Below the pieces are notes generated by a model. That model was given only the letters and a program-made list of their open reading frames with translations, was not told where the DNA came from and made no database searches. This document shows, piece after piece, positions 18,634 through 28,406 of a stretch of 64,000 nucleotides of DNA. The stretch's first letter is position 1, and each line of letters begins with the position of its first letter. Origin of the DNA: Thioalkalivibrio sp. ALJ12 (GTDB taxonomy: Bacteria; Pseudomonadota; Gammaproteobacteria; Ectothiorhodospirales; Ectothiorhodospiraceae). A program made the position numbers and the translations under genes. The DNA is taken from positions 831,001-895,000 of the forward strand of contig NZ_KB899538.1 of assembly GCF_000378305.1 (NCBI RefSeq), in the 5' to 3' direction.

Positions 18634-20637
18634 ATGAGCCCGCGTGCGTGCCTCCGGCGATCGCCTGGTTTCCTGTCCTGGTTCGGCAGGGGCGGTCTCG
18701 GAGGTGTCGTTCTGCTGTGGGGGCTGGTCTTTGGCGCGCTGCTGGCAACGCCGGCCGGTGCGAAGGCCGGGGTGGCCGAGCGCGAGCTGATCCTCGCGGT
18801 GCTGGCGCACCGGGGCGAGGATGCCGCGCGCGAACAGTGGACGCCTTTCGCCGAGTACCTGGAGCAGGCGCTGGAGGCCATTCAGGTCCGCCTGGTGCCG
18901 GTCGACAATGATGCCCTGCAGGCGGGTGCGGCCGAGGGTCGCTTTGACCTGGTCCTGACCAACCCCGGCTCCTACGTGATGCTGGAGCAGCGTCACGGCA
19001 TCTCCCGTATCGCGACCATGCTCCCGGCCGAGGTCGGGCGCGAGGAAGACCGTTTTGGGGCTGTGATCATCGCGCGCGAGGACCGCACGGACCTGGTCGA
19101 GCTGAGCGACCTGGTCGGGCAGCGGGTCTCCGCGGTCCACCCCGACGGCTTTGGCGGCTGGTGGATGGCCTGGCGGGAACTCGAGGCCGCCGGGCTGGAT
19201 GTCGAGACCGATCTGGATCGCGTGGTATTCACGGGCTTCCCGGTTTCCCGGGGACTGGATCTGCTGCTGGCGGGCGAGGTGGATGCCGCGACCTTTCGCA
19301 CCGGGATCCTCGAAGACCTGCGCGAGCAGGGCGACCCACGGGTCGAGCAAGTGCGTCTGATCGGCGAGCGGGCCGTGCCCCGCTTCCCCTACCGGACCTC
19401 GACCCGTCTGTACCCGGAGTGGCCGCTGGCGATGCGCGGCGATCTCGATGTGGATATCGCTCAGGCAGTGCTGCGCGCCCTTCTGGCGCTGGATGCCGAG
19501 CACCCGGTGAGCCAGGCGGTCGGGATTACGGGCTGGGCCGCGCCGCGTTCCTACGAGGACGTGCAGGGCCTGATGTACGACCTGGGCGTGGGGCTTTACG
19601 CCCCCGAGCCGTTCGCCGTGCTGCGATGGGCGCGCGACAACCTGGCGGCGTTACTCGCCGTCCTGGCGGCAGGTATCGCGGCGATCCTCCTGTACGTGCT
19701 GCGGGTACATGCCCGTATGCGCATCGCCGGGCACAACCTGCGCCGGGCGATGGGCGCGATCCCGAACGCGGTGATTACGCTGGATGCCCGTGGCGGGATC
19801 GTCTATATGAACCCTGCGGCCGAGCAGATGGCGGGGCTGGTCCGTCTGCAGGCACTGGGGTGCAGCCTGGATCAGGTCCTGGACCTGCGCGAGATGGGGA
19901 CCGATCGGCCGCTGGGTGCAGACCGATCCCAGCCGCTCGCCAAACATCTGGGCGAGCATACCGAGGCACGCTTGGTGACGCCCAGCGGCCACGAACGGAT
20001 CGTGCGCATCGACCGCACAGCGCTGGATCCGGTGGCGGGCAGTTCGGTGCGCACCCTGCTCGTGCTGGCCGATATCTCCGAGGAACGCGAGTTGGTGGAC
20101 CGGCTTGTGCATGAAGCGAGCCACGATCCGCTCACCGGTCTCTTGAACCGGCGCGCATTCGAGCGCGAGATGCAGCACGCGATGGACAATGCCCGGGAAT
20201 ACTCGTCGGTGGCGAGCCTGCTGCTGGTGGATCTGGATTATTTCAAGGCGGTAAACGATCGCCATGGCCACCGGGTGGGCGACGAGCTTCTGCGCCGGGT
20301 GGCGACGATCCTGCGGCAGCTGACGCGATCGCGCGATGCCGTGTCCCGGATCGGGGGCGACGAGTTTGCGGTGATCGCGTACGAGACCGATGCCGAGCAG
20401 GCCCGGGTCCTGGGGCAGCGGATCTGCAGTGCGTTGGGCGACCGGCCGTTGCAGGTCGAGGCGCGGGACGTCACCATTGGGGCCTCGGTGGGTGTGGTGC
20501 AACTGGGCGAGACGCTGCCGAGTGTGGATGCGGCCTTCGTGGCCGCCGATCGCGCTTGTTACACCGCCAAGAACGAGGGACGGGGCCAGGTTGGTGTGGC
20601 CCGCAAGGCGGATATTCACCCCATTACCGGTTCCTGA
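18634..20637 (+). CDS. Sensor diguanylate cyclase: PhnD/TtrS-like periplasmic domain, TM, PAS, GGDEF
   Basis: 667 residues in four parts: a signal anchor (about 18-45), a periplasmic PhnD-like ligand-binding domain (about 48-325; LTNPGSYVMLEQRHGISRIA resembles the TtrS tetrathionate-sensor family), a transmembrane helix (about 337-358), a PAS domain (about 365-475; AIPNAVITLDARGGIVYMN) and a GGDEF domain. The catalytic GGDEF is intact at 574-578, with an RSRD inhibitory site (RxxD) at 565-568, so it should make cyclic di-GMP with product feedback. The ligand is unknown; an oxyanion such as a sulfur compound is speculation. Starts 1 nt after the argG stop. Confidence 0.85.
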   Translation: MSPRACLRRSPGFLSWFGRGGLGGVVLLWGLVFGALLATPAGAKAGVAERELILAVLAHRGEDAAREQWTPFAEYLEQALEAIQVRLVPVDNDALQAGAAEGRFDLVLTNPGSYVMLEQRHGISRIATMLPAEVGREEDRFGAVIIAREDRTDLVELSDLVGQRVSAVHPDGFGGWWMAWRELEAAGLDVETDLDRVVFTGFPVSRGLDLLLAGEVDAATFRTGILEDLREQGDPRVEQVRLIGERAVPRFPYRTSTRLYPEWPLAMRGDLDVDIAQAVLRALLALDAEHPVSQAVGITGWAAPRSYEDVQGLMYDLGVGLYAPEPFAVLRWARDNLAALLAVLAAGIAAILLYVLRVHARMRIAGHNLRRAMGAIPNAVITLDARGGIVYMNPAAEQMAGLVRLQALGCSLDQVLDLREMGTDRPLGADRSQPLAKHLGEHTEARLVTPSGHERIVRIDRTALDPVAGSSVRTLLVLADISEERELVDRLVHEASHDPLTGLLNRRAFEREMQHAMDNAREYSSVASLLLVDLDYFKAVNDRHGHRVGDELLRRVATILRQLTRSRDAVSRIGGDEFAVIAYETDAEQARVLGQRICSALGDRPLQVEARDVTIGASVGVVQLGETLPSVDAAFVAADRACYTAKNEGRGQVGVARKADIHPITGS

Positions 20638-20955
20638 CGCCTAGGGAAACACAGATTAATGTACACACTCGCGTTGGCACCCCAGGTTTTCCGAGACAAG
20701 GCGTGGTGCGTAGCGGGTAGTGGTTCTACCCGCCCGTTTTTGATGAATGCGGGGCGCAACGCAGGATCGGGGCACCTGGGGTGCCAACCCCGCAACTCAC
20801 TCACTGCAGGGGCTCGGCTGCCCGTTGTTATCAAAAACGGGCGCGCGTACGGCGTTGCGGCTCCCTTGTGCAGAATGACTGCACGGCAGTCACCGCGCCT
20901 TGTTCGCACGCAAAAGCGACTCGAGCGCGAGCGTGTACATTGATCCGTGTTTCCC
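20633..20955 (+). mobile_element. TIR-hairpin element, copy A
   Basis: First of three copies of a roughly 300-bp element. The ends are inverted repeats: CTAGGGAAACACAGATTAAT at the left and ATTGATCCGTGTTTCCC at the right, continuing into TGTACAC and CTCGCG. Inside, a 14-bp perfect stem pairs 20674-20687 with 20774-20787, containing a smaller CGGGTAG/CTACCCG hairpin. The left flank CCTGACGCCTAGG is shared with copy B. A 94-codon frame (20659-20943) runs from ATG in one end to TGA in the other. mlaA starts 29 nt beyond the right end. No transposase, so a non-autonomous (MITE-like) element is inferred. Confidence 0.75.
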
Positions 20956-20984
20956 GAGGTCGGGCGCGGCGAAAAAGGAATCGT

Positions 20985-21770
20985 ATGTCGGTTGTTTCCC
21001 GTTTACGCATGGGGTTGGCGGCCCTGATGGTACTGACGCTTTCCGGCTGTGCGACCGTGCCCAGCGAAGATCGTCATCCGGACGACCCCTGGGAGTCGTA
21101 CAACCGGGTGGTGTTCGAGATCAACGACGACTTTGACCAGGCCCTGCTGCGCCCGGCCGCAGTCCAGTATCGGCGGCTGCCGCAGCCCGTCCAGACCGGG
21201 GTAGGCAATTTTTTCTCCAACCTCAATGACTTCACGGTCCTGTTCAACAACCTGTTGCAGGGCAACCTGGACAACGCCGCCTCGGATACCGGGCGCATCA
21301 TGTTCAATACGACCTTCGGTCTGCTCGGCCTGATCGATGTCGCGACTCCCATGGGCCTCGAGAAGAACAACGAGGACTTCGGTCAGACCCTGGGTGCCTG
21401 GGGCGTGGCACGTGGCCCGTACCTGCAGCTGCCGCTGCTTGGCCCCAGTACCGCGCGCGATGCCCCGGCGCGTCTGGTTGACGGCTATACAAGCCCCCTC
21501 TATCACACAAATCTGCGCACCGATCACACCGGTTGGTGGGTGGGTCTGATCGCGCTGGATGTGGTTGATATGCGCGCCGGATTGATACCGACCGAGCGTA
21601 TGCTGGCGCAGATCTCCGACGATCGATACATCGCCATGCGCGAGGCCTATCTGCAGCGCCGCGACTTCCTGGTGCGCGGGGCGTCGGACGAGCGCGCAAC
21701 CGAGATGCTGGATGAACTCGACGAGCTCGAGGCCCTGGAGGCGATGGAAGCCGAGGAGGACATGGATTGA
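20985..21770 (+). CDS. mlaA: Phospholipid-binding lipoprotein MlaA (VacJ)
   Basis: The outer-membrane part of the Mla retrograde phospholipid pathway, removing mislocalised lipids from the outer leaflet. Signal and lipobox LSGC with Cys22, then DPWESYNRVVFEINDDFD, FFSNLNDFTVLFNNLLQG and FNTTFGLLGLIDVATPMGL, all diagnostic. 261 residues with an acidic C-terminus. AAGGAA precedes the ATG at 20985. It is unlinked to mlaFEDCB (42591-45699). The repeat element just upstream probably supplies part of its leader. Confidence 0.95.
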   Translation: MSVVSRLRMGLAALMVLTLSGCATVPSEDRHPDDPWESYNRVVFEINDDFDQALLRPAAVQYRRLPQPVQTGVGNFFSNLNDFTVLFNNLLQGNLDNAASDTGRIMFNTTFGLLGLIDVATPMGLEKNNEDFGQTLGAWGVARGPYLQLPLLGPSTARDAPARLVDGYTSPLYHTNLRTDHTGWWVGLIALDVVDMRAGLIPTERMLAQISDDRYIAMREAYLQRRDFLVRGASDERATEMLDELDELEALEAMEAEEDMD

Positions 21771-22276
21771 ACAGCCTCTGGACGATGCTGGACATCCTGC
21801 GTCTGCGCAGTGGCCCGCAGGACCTGCCGCCCGATAACGCTACGCTGATCTTCTGGCTCGGGATTGCCCTGGTCACGGGCATGGCGGTCGGCATCCCGAT
21901 GTACGGCACGGGCCAGGCCCTGGTCCTGAATGTGCTCGATCTCGCCGTGCTGTATATGTTTATCGTCGTGGTGCTGCGCATGGGGGGTGTGCCTGACCGC
22001 TGGCTGCAGACCTTTACCGCAATGGCCGGCACCGGGGCCCTTCTGGGCCTGCTGATGGCCTTGTTGATGCTGATCGATGCCCCGACCGACCCGGAGGAGG
22101 TCTCCACCGGGGCCCTGCTGGCCCTGCTGACGCTGGTGGGCTGGCTGCTGCTGGTGTTCGGGCACATCCTGCAACAGGCCCTGGAGCTGGGCAGCCGCTT
22201 TGTCGGCATGCTGATTGCGCTGGGGTATGTGGTGGTCTCCAGTGTGATCACCCAGGTGGCCCTGGGAGCGCTGTAG
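21767..22276 (+). CDS. Uncharacterised inner-membrane protein (4-5 TM helices)
   Basis: 169 mostly hydrophobic residues with predicted membrane segments near 28-46, 50-70, 84-102, 112-135 and 142-165, and only short loops. No family recognised with confidence. A TTG start overlaps the mlaA stop (TTGA) and has AGGAGG eight bases upstream, which favours it over the ATG at 21785. The downstream mpl GTG overlaps its TAG, so it is translated within an mlaA-X-mpl-ubiX operon, suggesting an envelope function. Confidence 0.8.
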   Translation: MNSLWTMLDILRLRSGPQDLPPDNATLIFWLGIALVTGMAVGIPMYGTGQALVLNVLDLAVLYMFIVVVLRMGGVPDRWLQTFTAMAGTGALLGLLMALLMLIDAPTDPEEVSTGALLALLTLVGWLLLVFGHILQQALELGSRFVGMLIALGYVVVSSVITQVALGAL

Positions 22277-23679
22277 TGAGCACGGGCCAGCTGCATATCC
22301 TCGGTATTGGCGGGACCTTTATGGGCGGGCTGGCCCAGCTTGCCCGGGCGCGCGGCTACGAGGTCACCGGATCCGACCAGAAGCTGTACCCGCCGATGAG
22401 CGAACAGCTGGAGCAGGCCGGTATCCACTACCACGAGGGGCATGACCCGGCGACCCTGCCGGAGCAAGGGCCGGTCGTGGTCGGCAACGTGATGACCCGC
22501 GGTATGCCGGTCATCGAGGCCCTGCTCGATCGCGGCCTGTCCTACACCTCCGGCCCGCAGTGGCTGGCCGAGCATGTGCTGCATGATCGCTGGGTGCTGG
22601 CGGTGGCCGGTACCCACGGCAAGACGACGACCGCCAGCCTGCTGGCCTGGATCCTGGAACATGCCGGGCTGAGCCCGGGATTCCTGATCGGGGGCGTGCC
22701 CGGAAACTTTGGCGTCAGCGCGCGGATGGGCGAGACCCCGTTCTTCGTGATCGAGGCGGACGAGTACGACTCTGCATTCTTCGACAAGCGTGCCAAGTTC
22801 GTCCACTACCGGCCGCGTACCCTGGTACTGAACAACCTCGAGTTCGACCATGCAGACATCTACCCGGACCTGGCCGCGATCGAGCGTCAGTTCCATCACC
22901 TGGTTCGTACCATCCCCGGCCAGGGCCTGATCCTGGCGCCCGCAGGTGATGCCGCGCTGGAGCGCGTGCTGGAGATGGGCTGCTGGACGCCGGTGGAGCG
23001 CATCACCACCGACCCGGACACCGGGGATACGGTGTCCCTGGTGGCGCGGCCTTTGAATGACGATGCCTCGGAGTTCGAGGTGCTGGCCAACGGGGTGGCC
23101 CAGGGGCGCGTGGCCTGGGAGATGACGGGGCAGCACAATCTTTCCAATGCCCTGGCCGCGCTCGGGGCGGCCCGCCATGCCGGGGTACCGCTGGCCGCGG
23201 GGATCGCGGCCCTGCCGGCCTTCCGCGGTGTGCGGCGGCGCCAGGAGTTGCGCGCCGAGATCGACGGGATCCGCGTAATCGACGACTTCGCCCATCACCC
23301 GACCGCGATCCGCCTGACCCTCGAGGGCCTGCGCGGCCGCGTCGCCCCCGGCGGACGCCTGATCGCGGTGCTGGAGCCGCGTTCCAACACCATGCGCATG
23401 GGGGTGCATGCCGACGCACTGGGGGCCGCCCTGGAGCGCGCGGACGCAGTGCATCTTTATCATGCCCCGGAGATCGACTGGTCCACCGAGGGTCTGCAGC
23501 GAAAGCTCGGCGGTCGGCTGTCGGTGGCGCGCGAGATCGAATCCCTGTTGCAGGGGATTCTTGCCACGGCGCGCCCCGGCGATACGCTGGTCATTATGAG
23601 CAATGGTGGTTTCGATGGCCTGCACCAGCGCCTGATCGCCGGGTTGCAGTCACGTGAACCCTCGGGGACCCCCGCATGA
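22276..23679 (+). CDS. mpl: UDP-N-acetylmuramate:L-Ala-gamma-D-Glu-meso-DAP ligase
   Basis: Recycles cell-wall tripeptide by attaching it to UDP-MurNAc. Mur-ligase fold: [21 protein letters not shown] at the N-terminus (the GTFMGG form is typical of Mpl rather than MurC), the ATP loop [12 protein letters not shown] near 110-121, [17 protein letters not shown], and [12 protein letters not shown]. 467 residues. The GTG start shares a base with the upstream TAG. ubiX follows with a 4-nt overlap, a pairing seen in other gammaproteobacteria. It complements AnmK (61589), also a wall-recycling enzyme. Confidence 0.96.
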   Translation: MSTGQLHILGIGGTFMGGLAQLARARGYEVTGSDQKLYPPMSEQLEQAGIHYHEGHDPATLPEQGPVVVGNVMTRGMPVIEALLDRGLSYTSGPQWLAEHVLHDRWVLAVAGTHGKTTTASLLAWILEHAGLSPGFLIGGVPGNFGVSARMGETPFFVIEADEYDSAFFDKRAKFVHYRPRTLVLNNLEFDHADIYPDLAAIERQFHHLVRTIPGQGLILAPAGDAALERVLEMGCWTPVERITTDPDTGDTVSLVARPLNDDASEFEVLANGVAQGRVAWEMTGQHNLSNALAALGAARHAGVPLAAGIAALPAFRGVRRRQELRAEIDGIRVIDDFAHHPTAIRLTLEGLRGRVAPGGRLIAVLEPRSNTMRMGVHADALGAALERADAVHLYHAPEIDWSTEGLQRKLGGRLSVAREIESLLQGILATARPGDTLVIMSNGGFDGLHQRLIAGLQSREPSGTPA

Positions 23680-24314
23680 GTGGAAAGCCGCGTTCGATCG
23701 CCCTGGCCCTGACCGGTGCCTCCGGCGCGCCCTACGGGCTGCGCCTGCTGGAGTGCCTGGTACAGGCGGGGGTGCAGGTGCATCTGATGCTGTCGAAACC
23801 GGCACAAGTGGTGCTGGGGCTGGAGACTGATCTCGACGTACCCGGGCGTCCGGCCGAGATCGCTCGCTTTTTCGCCGAGCGTCATGGGGCTGCCGATGGA
23901 CAGATCCGCTGCTATGGCCCGGAGCAGTGGACCGCACCGGTGGCCAGCGGCTCGGCGGTGCCTGAGGCGATGGTGGTCTGCCCCTGCACCACGGCGACCG
24001 TATCGGCCATCGCGACCGGGGCCTCGCGCGGGCTGATCGAACGCGCGGCGGATGTGGTGCTCAAGGAGCGGCGCAGGCTGGTGCTGGTGGTACGCGAGAC
24101 GCCGTTCTCCGAGATCCACCTGGAGAACATGCTGCGCCTGGCGCGCATGGGTGCGGTGGTCATGCCGGCCAACCCGGCCTTTTATCATCGGCCGCAATCC
24201 ATCGACGATCTGGTTGATTTCATGGTGGCGCGAGTACTGGACCATCTGGACATCGAACATGCCCTGGGCCCGCGCTGGGGCGAGGCGTCGTTGCCGCCGG
24301 AGGGCCCGGCATGA
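23676..24314 (+). CDS. ubiX: Flavin prenyltransferase UbiX
   Basis: Prenylates FMN with dimethylallyl phosphate to make the cofactor of UbiD decarboxylases in ubiquinone synthesis. Family features: [17 protein letters not shown] at the N-terminus, [19 protein letters not shown] in the middle, and [20 protein letters not shown] followed by [19 protein letters not shown]. 212 residues. Overlaps both neighbours by 4 nt (ATGA). Confidence 0.95.
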   Translation: MSGKPRSIALALTGASGAPYGLRLLECLVQAGVQVHLMLSKPAQVVLGLETDLDVPGRPAEIARFFAERHGAADGQIRCYGPEQWTAPVASGSAVPEAMVVCPCTTATVSAIATGASRGLIERAADVVLKERRRLVLVVRETPFSEIHLENMLRLARMGAVVMPANPAFYHRPQSIDDLVDFMVARVLDHLDIEHALGPRWGEASLPPEGPA

Positions 24315-24919
24315 CAACTCTGCCACTGTTCCCGCTGAATACCGTGCTGTTTCCGGAGGGGCTGCTGCCGCTGCGGATCTTCGAGACGCGCTATCTCGAC
24401 ATGGTGCGCCGCTGCCTGCGCGAGGATGACCGCTTCGTGATCGTCGCGATCGAGCCGGACACCGAGTCCGGTGCGCCCCGTCCGGAGGCGGAGACGGACC
24501 CGTCCGTCGGCTTCCACCCGATCGGGACCGAGGTCGCGATCGTCGACTGGGACCAGCGGCCGGACGGCCTGCTCGGGATCCTCGTCAAGGGCGAGCGTCG
24601 CCACCAGCTTCACAACCCGCGCCGCGCCGAGGACGGCCTCTGGCTGGCGGAGGTCGAGCCTTTGCAGGAGCGCCCCGATGTCAGCCTGCCGGTGGACTAT
24701 GCCTCACTGGCGGATCTGCTCGAGCGGCTGCTGGACCAGCTCGGCACGCCCTGGTCACACCTGGAGCGTCGTTTTGACGATTCCTCCTGGGTGGTCGGAC
24801 GGCTGACGGAGCTGCTGCCGATCGATCTCGAGATCAAGCAGCAGCTGCTGGAGGCGGACGACCCGATCGAGCGCCTGGAGCGCCTGCGAGCGGCCATGCT
24901 CGCGGCATCGAAATCCTGA
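24311..24919 (+). CDS. Lon N-terminal (LON substrate-binding) domain protein
   Basis: 202 residues resembling only the substrate-recognition domain of Lon protease: [20 protein letters not shown] then [20 protein letters not shown]. No ATPase or protease part follows, so it is a stand-alone LON domain protein, a widespread group of unknown biochemical role. Coupled to ubiX by ATGA overlap and followed after 57 nt by thioredoxin. Confidence 0.88.
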   Translation: MTTLPLFPLNTVLFPEGLLPLRIFETRYLDMVRRCLREDDRFVIVAIEPDTESGAPRPEAETDPSVGFHPIGTEVAIVDWDQRPDGLLGILVKGERRHQLHNPRRAEDGLWLAEVEPLQERPDVSLPVDYASLADLLERLLDQLGTPWSHLERRFDDSSWVVGRLTELLPIDLEIKQQLLEADDPIERLERLRAAMLAASKS

Positions 24920-24976
24920 AACCCTGCGGCGGGGCTGTTAAGGTTTCGGCACACACTTTCATTGGAGCCCGCCATC

Positions 24977-25360
24977 ATGGCCGTTCAGGAACTCACGCAG
25001 GATACGTTCGAATCCACGATCACCGGCAACAACATTGTCATTCTGGACTTCTGGGCCCCCTGGTGCGGCCCGTGTCAGCAGTTCGCCCCGACCTTCGAGG
25101 CGGCCTCCGAGCAGCATTCCGACGTCGTCTTCGCCAAGGTGAACACCGACGAGGAGCAGGGGATCGCCGGGGCGTTCCAGATCCGTTCCATCCCGACGCT
25201 GATGATCTTCCGCGAGCAGATCATCGTCTTCTCCCAGCCGGGCGTGCTGTCCGCCGGGCAACTGGACGAGGTGCTGGGCAAGGTGCGCGAGCTGGACATG
25301 GACCAGGTGCGTGCCGACGTCGAACGCCAGCAGCAGGAGCAGCAGGCTGGCCAGGCCTGA
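24977..25360 (+). CDS. Thioredoxin
   Basis: A 127-residue cytoplasmic thioredoxin. WCGPC places the redox cysteines at 30 and 33 after the conserved DFWAPW; the cis-proline region reads SIPTLMIF. A Gln/Glu-rich tail of about 20 residues extends beyond the usual end. ATG at 24977 with GGAG ten bases upstream. Probably a secondary thioredoxin rather than TrxA, which normally sits beside rho. Confidence 0.92.
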   Translation: MAVQELTQDTFESTITGNNIVILDFWAPWCGPCQQFAPTFEAASEQHSDVVFAKVNTDEEQGIAGAFQIRSIPTLMIFREQIIVFSQPGVLSAGQLDEVLGKVRELDMDQVRADVERQQQEQQAGQA

Positions 25361-25403
25361 TTACCTTCTGACGCGAAACCTATAGTCCTAAACGAGCGCC
25401 CCC

Positions 25404-26351
25404 ATGCTGACGGTCATGACCCAGATGGGGGCGCTCATCGTTGCGGGCGTCGTCTGGCGCCTGTTGCGCCCCGGCGGGCTGGACGCCGACACCGCCCGCC
25501 GGGTGCTCACCACCCTGGTCTACTACCTGCTGCTGCCCGCGCTGGTGCTGCAGGTGCTGTGGACCGCCCCCCTGGGACTCGACTCGCTGCGCATCGCCCT
25601 GGTGGCCGGCACGACCGTGCTGGCGATGGTGGCCGTGACCCTGCTCGCTTGCCGACTTTGCCTGGCAGAACGCGCGGCGGTCGGGGCGATGCTGCTGGCC
25701 GCGGCCTGGCCGAATGCCACCTACCTGGGGCTCCCCGTACTCGATAGTCTGTTCGGCGATGCCGGCCGGGCGGTGGCGATCCAGTACGACCTGTTCGCCT
25801 GCCTGCCCCTGGTGCTGACGCTGGGGATCCTGCTGGCCAGGCGTTACGGGGACCCGGAGGCGGTCCGGCTGTATGGCGGCGGCGGGGCCATTCGCGGGCT
25901 GGTCGCTGTCCCCTCGATCTGGGCGGCGGTCCTGGGCGTGGCGCTGAACCTGGCCGGTCTGCCGCTGGTGACCTGGCTGGATACCTGGCTCGGCTTCCTG
26001 GCTGACTCGGTCGCCCCCCTGATGCTGTTCTCGCTGGGGCTGGCGCTGGTGTTCGACCGTTTCCGCGGCCGCGATCTGCGCCCCCTGGTGATGGTGTCCG
26101 TCATCCAGTTGCTGATCGCACCGCTGTTCGCGCTCGGCCTGGTCTGGTGGGTCGGGCTGGAGGGTGTGCCCGGGATTGGTTCGGTGCTCGAGGCGGCGAT
26201 GCCGGCGATGGTCCTGGGGCTCGTGTTCTGTGATCGCTTCCGGCTCGATACCGGCCTGTATGCGGCCGCGGTCACGCTGACGACGGCGCTGTCGCTGGTG
26301 ACACTCCCGCTGTGGTTCGCCATCGCCGGGTATCTGATCCCTGGGGGGTGA
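25404..26351 (+). CDS. AEC-family (auxin efflux carrier-like) transporter
   Basis: 315-residue membrane protein with about ten hydrophobic segments arranged as two halves. Features include VYYLLLPALVLQVLW near the N-terminus and WPNATYLGLPVLDSLFG in the middle, typical of AEC permeases (PF03547) that move small organic acids or similar solutes. The substrate cannot be inferred. ATG at 25404 has a weak ribosome site; ATG 25416 is possible. Not clearly in an operon. Confidence 0.82.
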   Translation: MLTVMTQMGALIVAGVVWRLLRPGGLDADTARRVLTTLVYYLLLPALVLQVLWTAPLGLDSLRIALVAGTTVLAMVAVTLLACRLCLAERAAVGAMLLAAAWPNATYLGLPVLDSLFGDAGRAVAIQYDLFACLPLVLTLGILLARRYGDPEAVRLYGGGGAIRGLVAVPSIWAAVLGVALNLAGLPLVTWLDTWLGFLADSVAPLMLFSLGLALVFDRFRGRDLRPLVMVSVIQLLIAPLFALGLVWWVGLEGVPGIGSVLEAAMPAMVLGLVFCDRFRLDTGLYAAAVTLTTALSLVTLPLWFAIAGYLIPGG

Positions 26352-26454
26352 CAGTGCGCGCGGGCCGGCCCCGGCGATTGGTTACAGCGATCGGCTACAA
26401 TTGGCGGGTGAAGAGACACCCCGCTCCACCCACCTCCGGTCCCGGCACTCGCTG

Positions 26455-27432
26455 ATGGTCCTTCCCGTTGCTGCGGTCATCGGCGGTCTGGTACTGCTGA
26501 CCTGGAGTGCCGACCGCTTCGTGTTCGGTGCCTCGGCGTTCGCGCGTAGCGTGGGCGTGAGTGCCCTGCTGGTCGGGTTGACCATTGTCGCCTTCGGTAC
26601 CTCGGCCCCGGAGATCGTCGTGTCCGTACTGGCGACGCTGCAGGGCAACCCGGGCCTCGCGGTGGGTAATGCGATCGGCTCGAACATCGCGAATATCGGG
26701 CTGGTGCTGGCGATGGCGGCGCTGGTGGCGCCGCTCGTTATCGGGCACGGCCTGGTGCGCCGCGAGCTACCGATCCTGATGGGGGTGAGTCTGGCTGTCC
26801 TGTTTCTGCTGCTGGACGGCGAGCTGGGCCGCCTGGAGGGCGGGCTTCTGATTTCGGGGTTGCTGCTGGTGACCGCCTGGGTGATCCATATCGCGCGGCG
26901 TGCGCAGGCGCTGGATCCGGCCGAGGCGCCTGAAGAGGTGCGTGGCATGGTCGAGGCCATTCCGGCGGCCACCTCTACCGGTCGCGCCCTGGGCTGGCTG
27001 GGCCTTGGTCTGGCGCTGCTGATTGCCAGCAGCCAGCTGGTCGTCTGGGGTGCGGTGGGGATTGCGGAGCAGCTGGGCATCAGTGACCTGGTGATTGGCC
27101 TGACCATCGTGGCCATCGGGACTAGCCTGCCGGAACTGGCGACTTCCCTGGTGGCGGCCTTTCGCCGCGAGGCGGGATTGGCGATCGGCAACGTGATCGG
27201 TTCCAATCTGTTCAACCTGCTGGCCGTGCTGGCAGTCCCCGCGCTGATTGCGCCGCTGGCGATCGAGCCCGAGGTGCTGGTCCGCGACTACCCGGTGATG
27301 CTCGGCATGACCGCCACGCTGTTCGTCTTTGCCCTGGCGCGAGGCAGCCAGCTGCGGCGCTGGCAGGGGGGGCTTCTGCTCGTGGTGTTCGCGGGCTACC
27401 TTGTCCATCTCGGAATGACGGCAACCGCATGA
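26455..27432 (+). CDS. yrbG: Calcium/sodium antiporter, YrbG type
   Basis: CaCA-family exchanger of the inner membrane: 325 residues, about ten helices in two inverted repeats. The paired alpha-repeat motifs are seen twice: AFGTSAPEIVVSV with GNAIGSNIANIGL, and AIGTSLPELATSL with GNVIGSNLFNLLA. The ATG at 26455 matches the family length; a TTG at 26401 would add 18 residues. yrbG heads the conserved kdsD-kdsC-lptCAB block in enterobacteria, as here, overlapping kdsD by 4 nt. Confidence 0.92.
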   Translation: MVLPVAAVIGGLVLLTWSADRFVFGASAFARSVGVSALLVGLTIVAFGTSAPEIVVSVLATLQGNPGLAVGNAIGSNIANIGLVLAMAALVAPLVIGHGLVRRELPILMGVSLAVLFLLLDGELGRLEGGLLISGLLLVTAWVIHIARRAQALDPAEAPEEVRGMVEAIPAATSTGRALGWLGLGLALLIASSQLVVWGAVGIAEQLGISDLVIGLTIVAIGTSLPELATSLVAAFRREAGLAIGNVIGSNLFNLLAVLAVPALIAPLAIEPEVLVRDYPVMLGMTATLFVFALARGSQLRRWQGGLLLVVFAGYLVHLGMTATA

Positions 27433-28406
27433 ATTTCAATCCTGATACCACTCGCAAGCTGGCCCTGGCGGTCCTGAACGATGAGGCCGAGGCCGTGCGT
27501 CGACTGGCCGACCGCGTGGACGATGCGTTCCTGGAGGCCTGTCGCCACATCCTCGAGTGCCGCGGCCGGGTCGTGGTGACCGGCATGGGCAAGTCCGGCC
27601 ATATCGGCTCCAAGCTGGCGGCCACCCTGGCCTCCACCGGGACCCCGGCGTTTTTCGTCCACCCCGGCGAGGCCAGCCACGGCGATCTTGGCATGATTAC
27701 CCGTGACGACGTGGTGATCGCCCTGTCCAATTCCGGCGAGACCGACGAGCTGCTGACCATCCTGCCGTTGATCCGGCGGCTGGACGTACCGCTGATCGCG
27801 CTGACCGGCAATCCCGGGTCGCGGCTGGGGCAGGATGCCACCGTGCACCTGGATGTCTCGGTCGAGCGCGAGGCTTGCCCGCTGGGCCTGGCCCCGACCT
27901 CCAGCACCACGGCCGCGCTGGCGATGAGCGATGCCCTGGCGGTCGCGGTGCTGGATGCGCGCGGCTTTACCGCCGACGATTTTGCCCGCTCGCATCCCGG
28001 CGGCCGACTGGGGCGGCGGTTGCTGGTCCATGTCGCGGACATCATGCATACCGGTGACGCGATCCCGCGCGTGGGTCCCGAGGCCCCGCTGAAGGACGCC
28101 CTGTTCGAGATTACGCGCAAGGGGCTGGGGCTGGTGATCGTCGCCGATCCCGAGGCGCATATCCTCGGCGTGTTTACCGATGGCGACCTCCGACGCACGC
28201 TGGATCGTGGCGAAAGCCTGGAGGCGCTGACCATCGGCCAGGTGATGACGCGGGGCGGACATGCCGCCCGCCCGCAGTGGCTGGCCGTGGAGGCCCTGGA
28301 GACCATGGAGAGCAAGCGGATCAATGCCCTGCCGGTGGTGGATGACGACCAGAGGCTGGTCGGGGTGCTGAACATGCACGACCTGCTGCGCGCGGGGGTG
28401 GCCTGA
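27429..28406 (+). CDS. kdsD: D-arabinose-5-phosphate isomerase
   Basis: Converts ribulose-5-P to arabinose-5-P for KDO synthesis. The SIS domain spans about 40-175 (VTGMGKSGHIGSKLAATLAS; FVHPGEASHGDLGMI), followed by two CBS domains to the C-terminus (INALPVVDDDQRLVGVLNMH). 325 residues. Overlaps yrbG and kdsC by 4 and 1 nt in the KDO/LPS-transport operon. Confidence 0.96.
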   Translation: MNFNPDTTRKLALAVLNDEAEAVRRLADRVDDAFLEACRHILECRGRVVVTGMGKSGHIGSKLAATLASTGTPAFFVHPGEASHGDLGMITRDDVVIALSNSGETDELLTILPLIRRLDVPLIALTGNPGSRLGQDATVHLDVSVEREACPLGLAPTSSTTAALAMSDALAVAVLDARGFTADDFARSHPGGRLGRRLLVHVADIMHTGDAIPRVGPEAPLKDALFEITRKGLGLVIVADPEAHILGVFTDGDLRRTLDRGESLEALTIGQVMTRGGHAARPQWLAVEALETMESKRINALPVVDDDQRLVGVLNMHDLLRAGVA

